DNA of 64,000 bases from Mycolicibacter nonchromogenicus (lineage in GTDB: Bacteria; Actinomycetota; Actinomycetes; Mycobacteriales; Mycobacteriaceae): NCBI RefSeq assembly GCF_002101775.1, contig NZ_LQPI01000048.1, positions 62,001 to 126,000 of the forward strand, read 5' to 3'. Within the stretch, counting starts at the first letter, position 1. Every line of letters begins with the position of its first letter. Below the pieces are notes generated by a model. That model saw only the letters and a program-made list of their open reading frames with translations, made no database searches and was not told the DNA's origin. Both the position numbers and the translations under genes were made by a program. Below, one piece after another: positions 63,238 through 64,000 of this stretch.

Positions 63238-64000
63238 TCAGGGAACGATGAACAAGCGCTTACTGGCCGCGATGCCGACCGCGGCGACGCCGACCAGCAT
63301 TGCCGAAGCCGTGAGCATGGCTGAGGTCCCGGCCCGCTCGAACAGCAGCCCGCCGGCCAGCGAGCCGCCGGTGATGCCGACCTGAAACGCGGTGACGTAG
63401 AGCCCCGACGCGCCGTCGGGATCGTCGGGCGCGGTGCGCATCGCCGCCGACTGCAGCATCGGCGAGACCGCCATCGCCATCGCCCCCCACAGCACGATCG
63501 CGGCCGCCCCCACCGCCGTCGTGCCGGTGCTGTGATGTCCGCCGATCGACAGTGCCGCCAGGACGACGAATGCCGCCGACATCGCGGCCATGCAACCGCC
63601 GGTGACCAGTTTGGGCCGGTGGTCCACCGGCCGCGCCAGCAGCGGCATCGCGATCAGCCCCGCAGCACCGAACGCGGCCAGCAACCACGCCAGTCGAGCC
63701 CCCGGCACTCCGACCACGTCTTCGATGATCACCACGATGAACGTGTAGGAGATGAAGTGCCCGATGACGGCGATCAGCATCAGCGTGCTCACCGCCACCA
63801 GTCGCCCGTTGCGATGGTGATGATTGCCGACCAGCGCCAGTTGGTCGGTGCTGAGCACCAGCGGCGGCAACGCGAGTCGGGCGGCCACCGTGATGACCGC
63901 CGCCGCCACCGTGATCACCACGACGGCCAGCCGCCACCCCCACAGCAGACTCATCGCCGAGGTCAGCGGAATACCGACCACCAGCGCGAGGCTGGTGCCG
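63238..64000 (-). CDS. MFS transporter (5' end outside window, Rv0191-like)
   Basis: The last 253 codons of a major-facilitator transporter are visible; the gene continues upstream beyond the right edge. At least seven hydrophobic helices can be counted. A typical mid-loop reading ARPVDHRPK follows helix 8, and the tail is short and basic (AASKRLFIVP). Residues near 127 of the visible part (FGAAGLIAMPLLARPVD) fit the half-way MFS motif. The substrate cannot be inferred. Position next to the LdtMt4-like gene agrees with Rv0191-Rv0192. Confidence 0.88.
   Translation of the reverse strand, partial: GTSLALVVGIPLTSAMSLLWGWRLAVVVITVAAAVITVAARLALPPLVLSTDQLALVGNHHHRNGRLVAVSTLMLIAVIGHFISYTFIVVIIEDVVGVPGARLAWLLAAFGAAGLIAMPLLARPVDHRPKLVTGGCMAAMSAAFVVLAALSIGGHHSTGTTAVGAAAIVLWGAMAMAVSPMLQSAAMRTAPDDPDGASGLYVTAFQVGITGGSLAGGLLFERAGTSAMLTASAMLVGVAAVGIAASKRLFIVP

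Noticed and set aside
1..64000. Search for CRISPR arrays, tRNAs, insertion sequences and prophage
   Set aside because: No regularly spaced repeats, cloverleaf sequence, transposase or integrase motif was seen in any gap or frame.

Overview
The window is GC-rich, densely coded chromosomal DNA from a mycobacterium. MmpL3, MmpL11, AftD, LpqI, a GTP-type PEP carboxykinase, Zmp1, OmamA/OmamB, an LdtMt4-like L,D-transpeptidase and many FadE/FadD paralogs occur together only in Mycobacteriaceae. Gene order runs broadly opposite to the M. tuberculosis block Rv0191-Rv0238 (Rv numbers are from memory). Conserved stretches are interrupted by genes that I do not place at this locus in M. tuberculosis, so a non-tuberculous species is likely. 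I cannot name the species. I saw no tRNA, rRNA, insertion sequence, prophage or CRISPR array.

Region 1 (1-8.96 kb): a TetR regulator cut by the window edge, the lipoprotein glycosidase lpqI, a small DUF2613 protein, the giant arabinosyltransferase aftD with a 70-bp tandem duplication over its stop codon, a proline-rich anchored protein, and gabD1. Region 2 (8.97-18.2 kb) is accessory. It holds a flavin-dependent monooxygenase / FMN reductase / WrbA operon facing a MarR gene, a phosphotriesterase-like lactonase, and a duplicated TetR-MpaB oxygenase module with two 442-aa enzymes each divergent from its own TetR. An acyltransferase-3 protein closes it. Region 3 (18.3-27.0 kb) is the envelope/glycosyltransferase block: a DUF3068 protein, a GT-C-like protein, a GT4 glycosyltransferase, a methyltransferase and an aldehyde dehydrogenase, with a PhzF-DCC gene pair inserted.

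Region 4 (27.0-44.6 kb) is dominated by lipid metabolism: a FadE5-type acyl-CoA dehydrogenase, a secreted serine protease coupled to an arylamine N-acetyltransferase, an acyltransferase-FadD pair, a wax ester synthase/DGAT, LipC, LipW, a two-subunit FadE pair, a MaoC-like hydratase, FadE3, FadD4 and PckG. Two sites matching the KstR consensus TNNAACNNGTTNNA lie before the aldehyde dehydrogenase and between nat and the acyltransferase, suggesting sterol control of both. Region 5 (44.7-64 kb) is the conserved envelope-export block: a pair of dynamin-like proteins with degenerate P-loops, trmB, a NYN protein, mmpL3, an AI-2E-type permease, a YbhN-like protein, an Rv0203-like haemophore, mmpL11 with a coupled HTH gene, omamB/omamA, zmp1, ldtMt4 and a truncated MFS gene.

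Two features recur across the window. At least eleven genes have TANNNT 6-8 bases before the start codon and mostly no obvious Shine-Dalgarno, which points to leaderless mRNAs. The same terminator-like hairpin is used at two convergent gene ends 23 kb apart.
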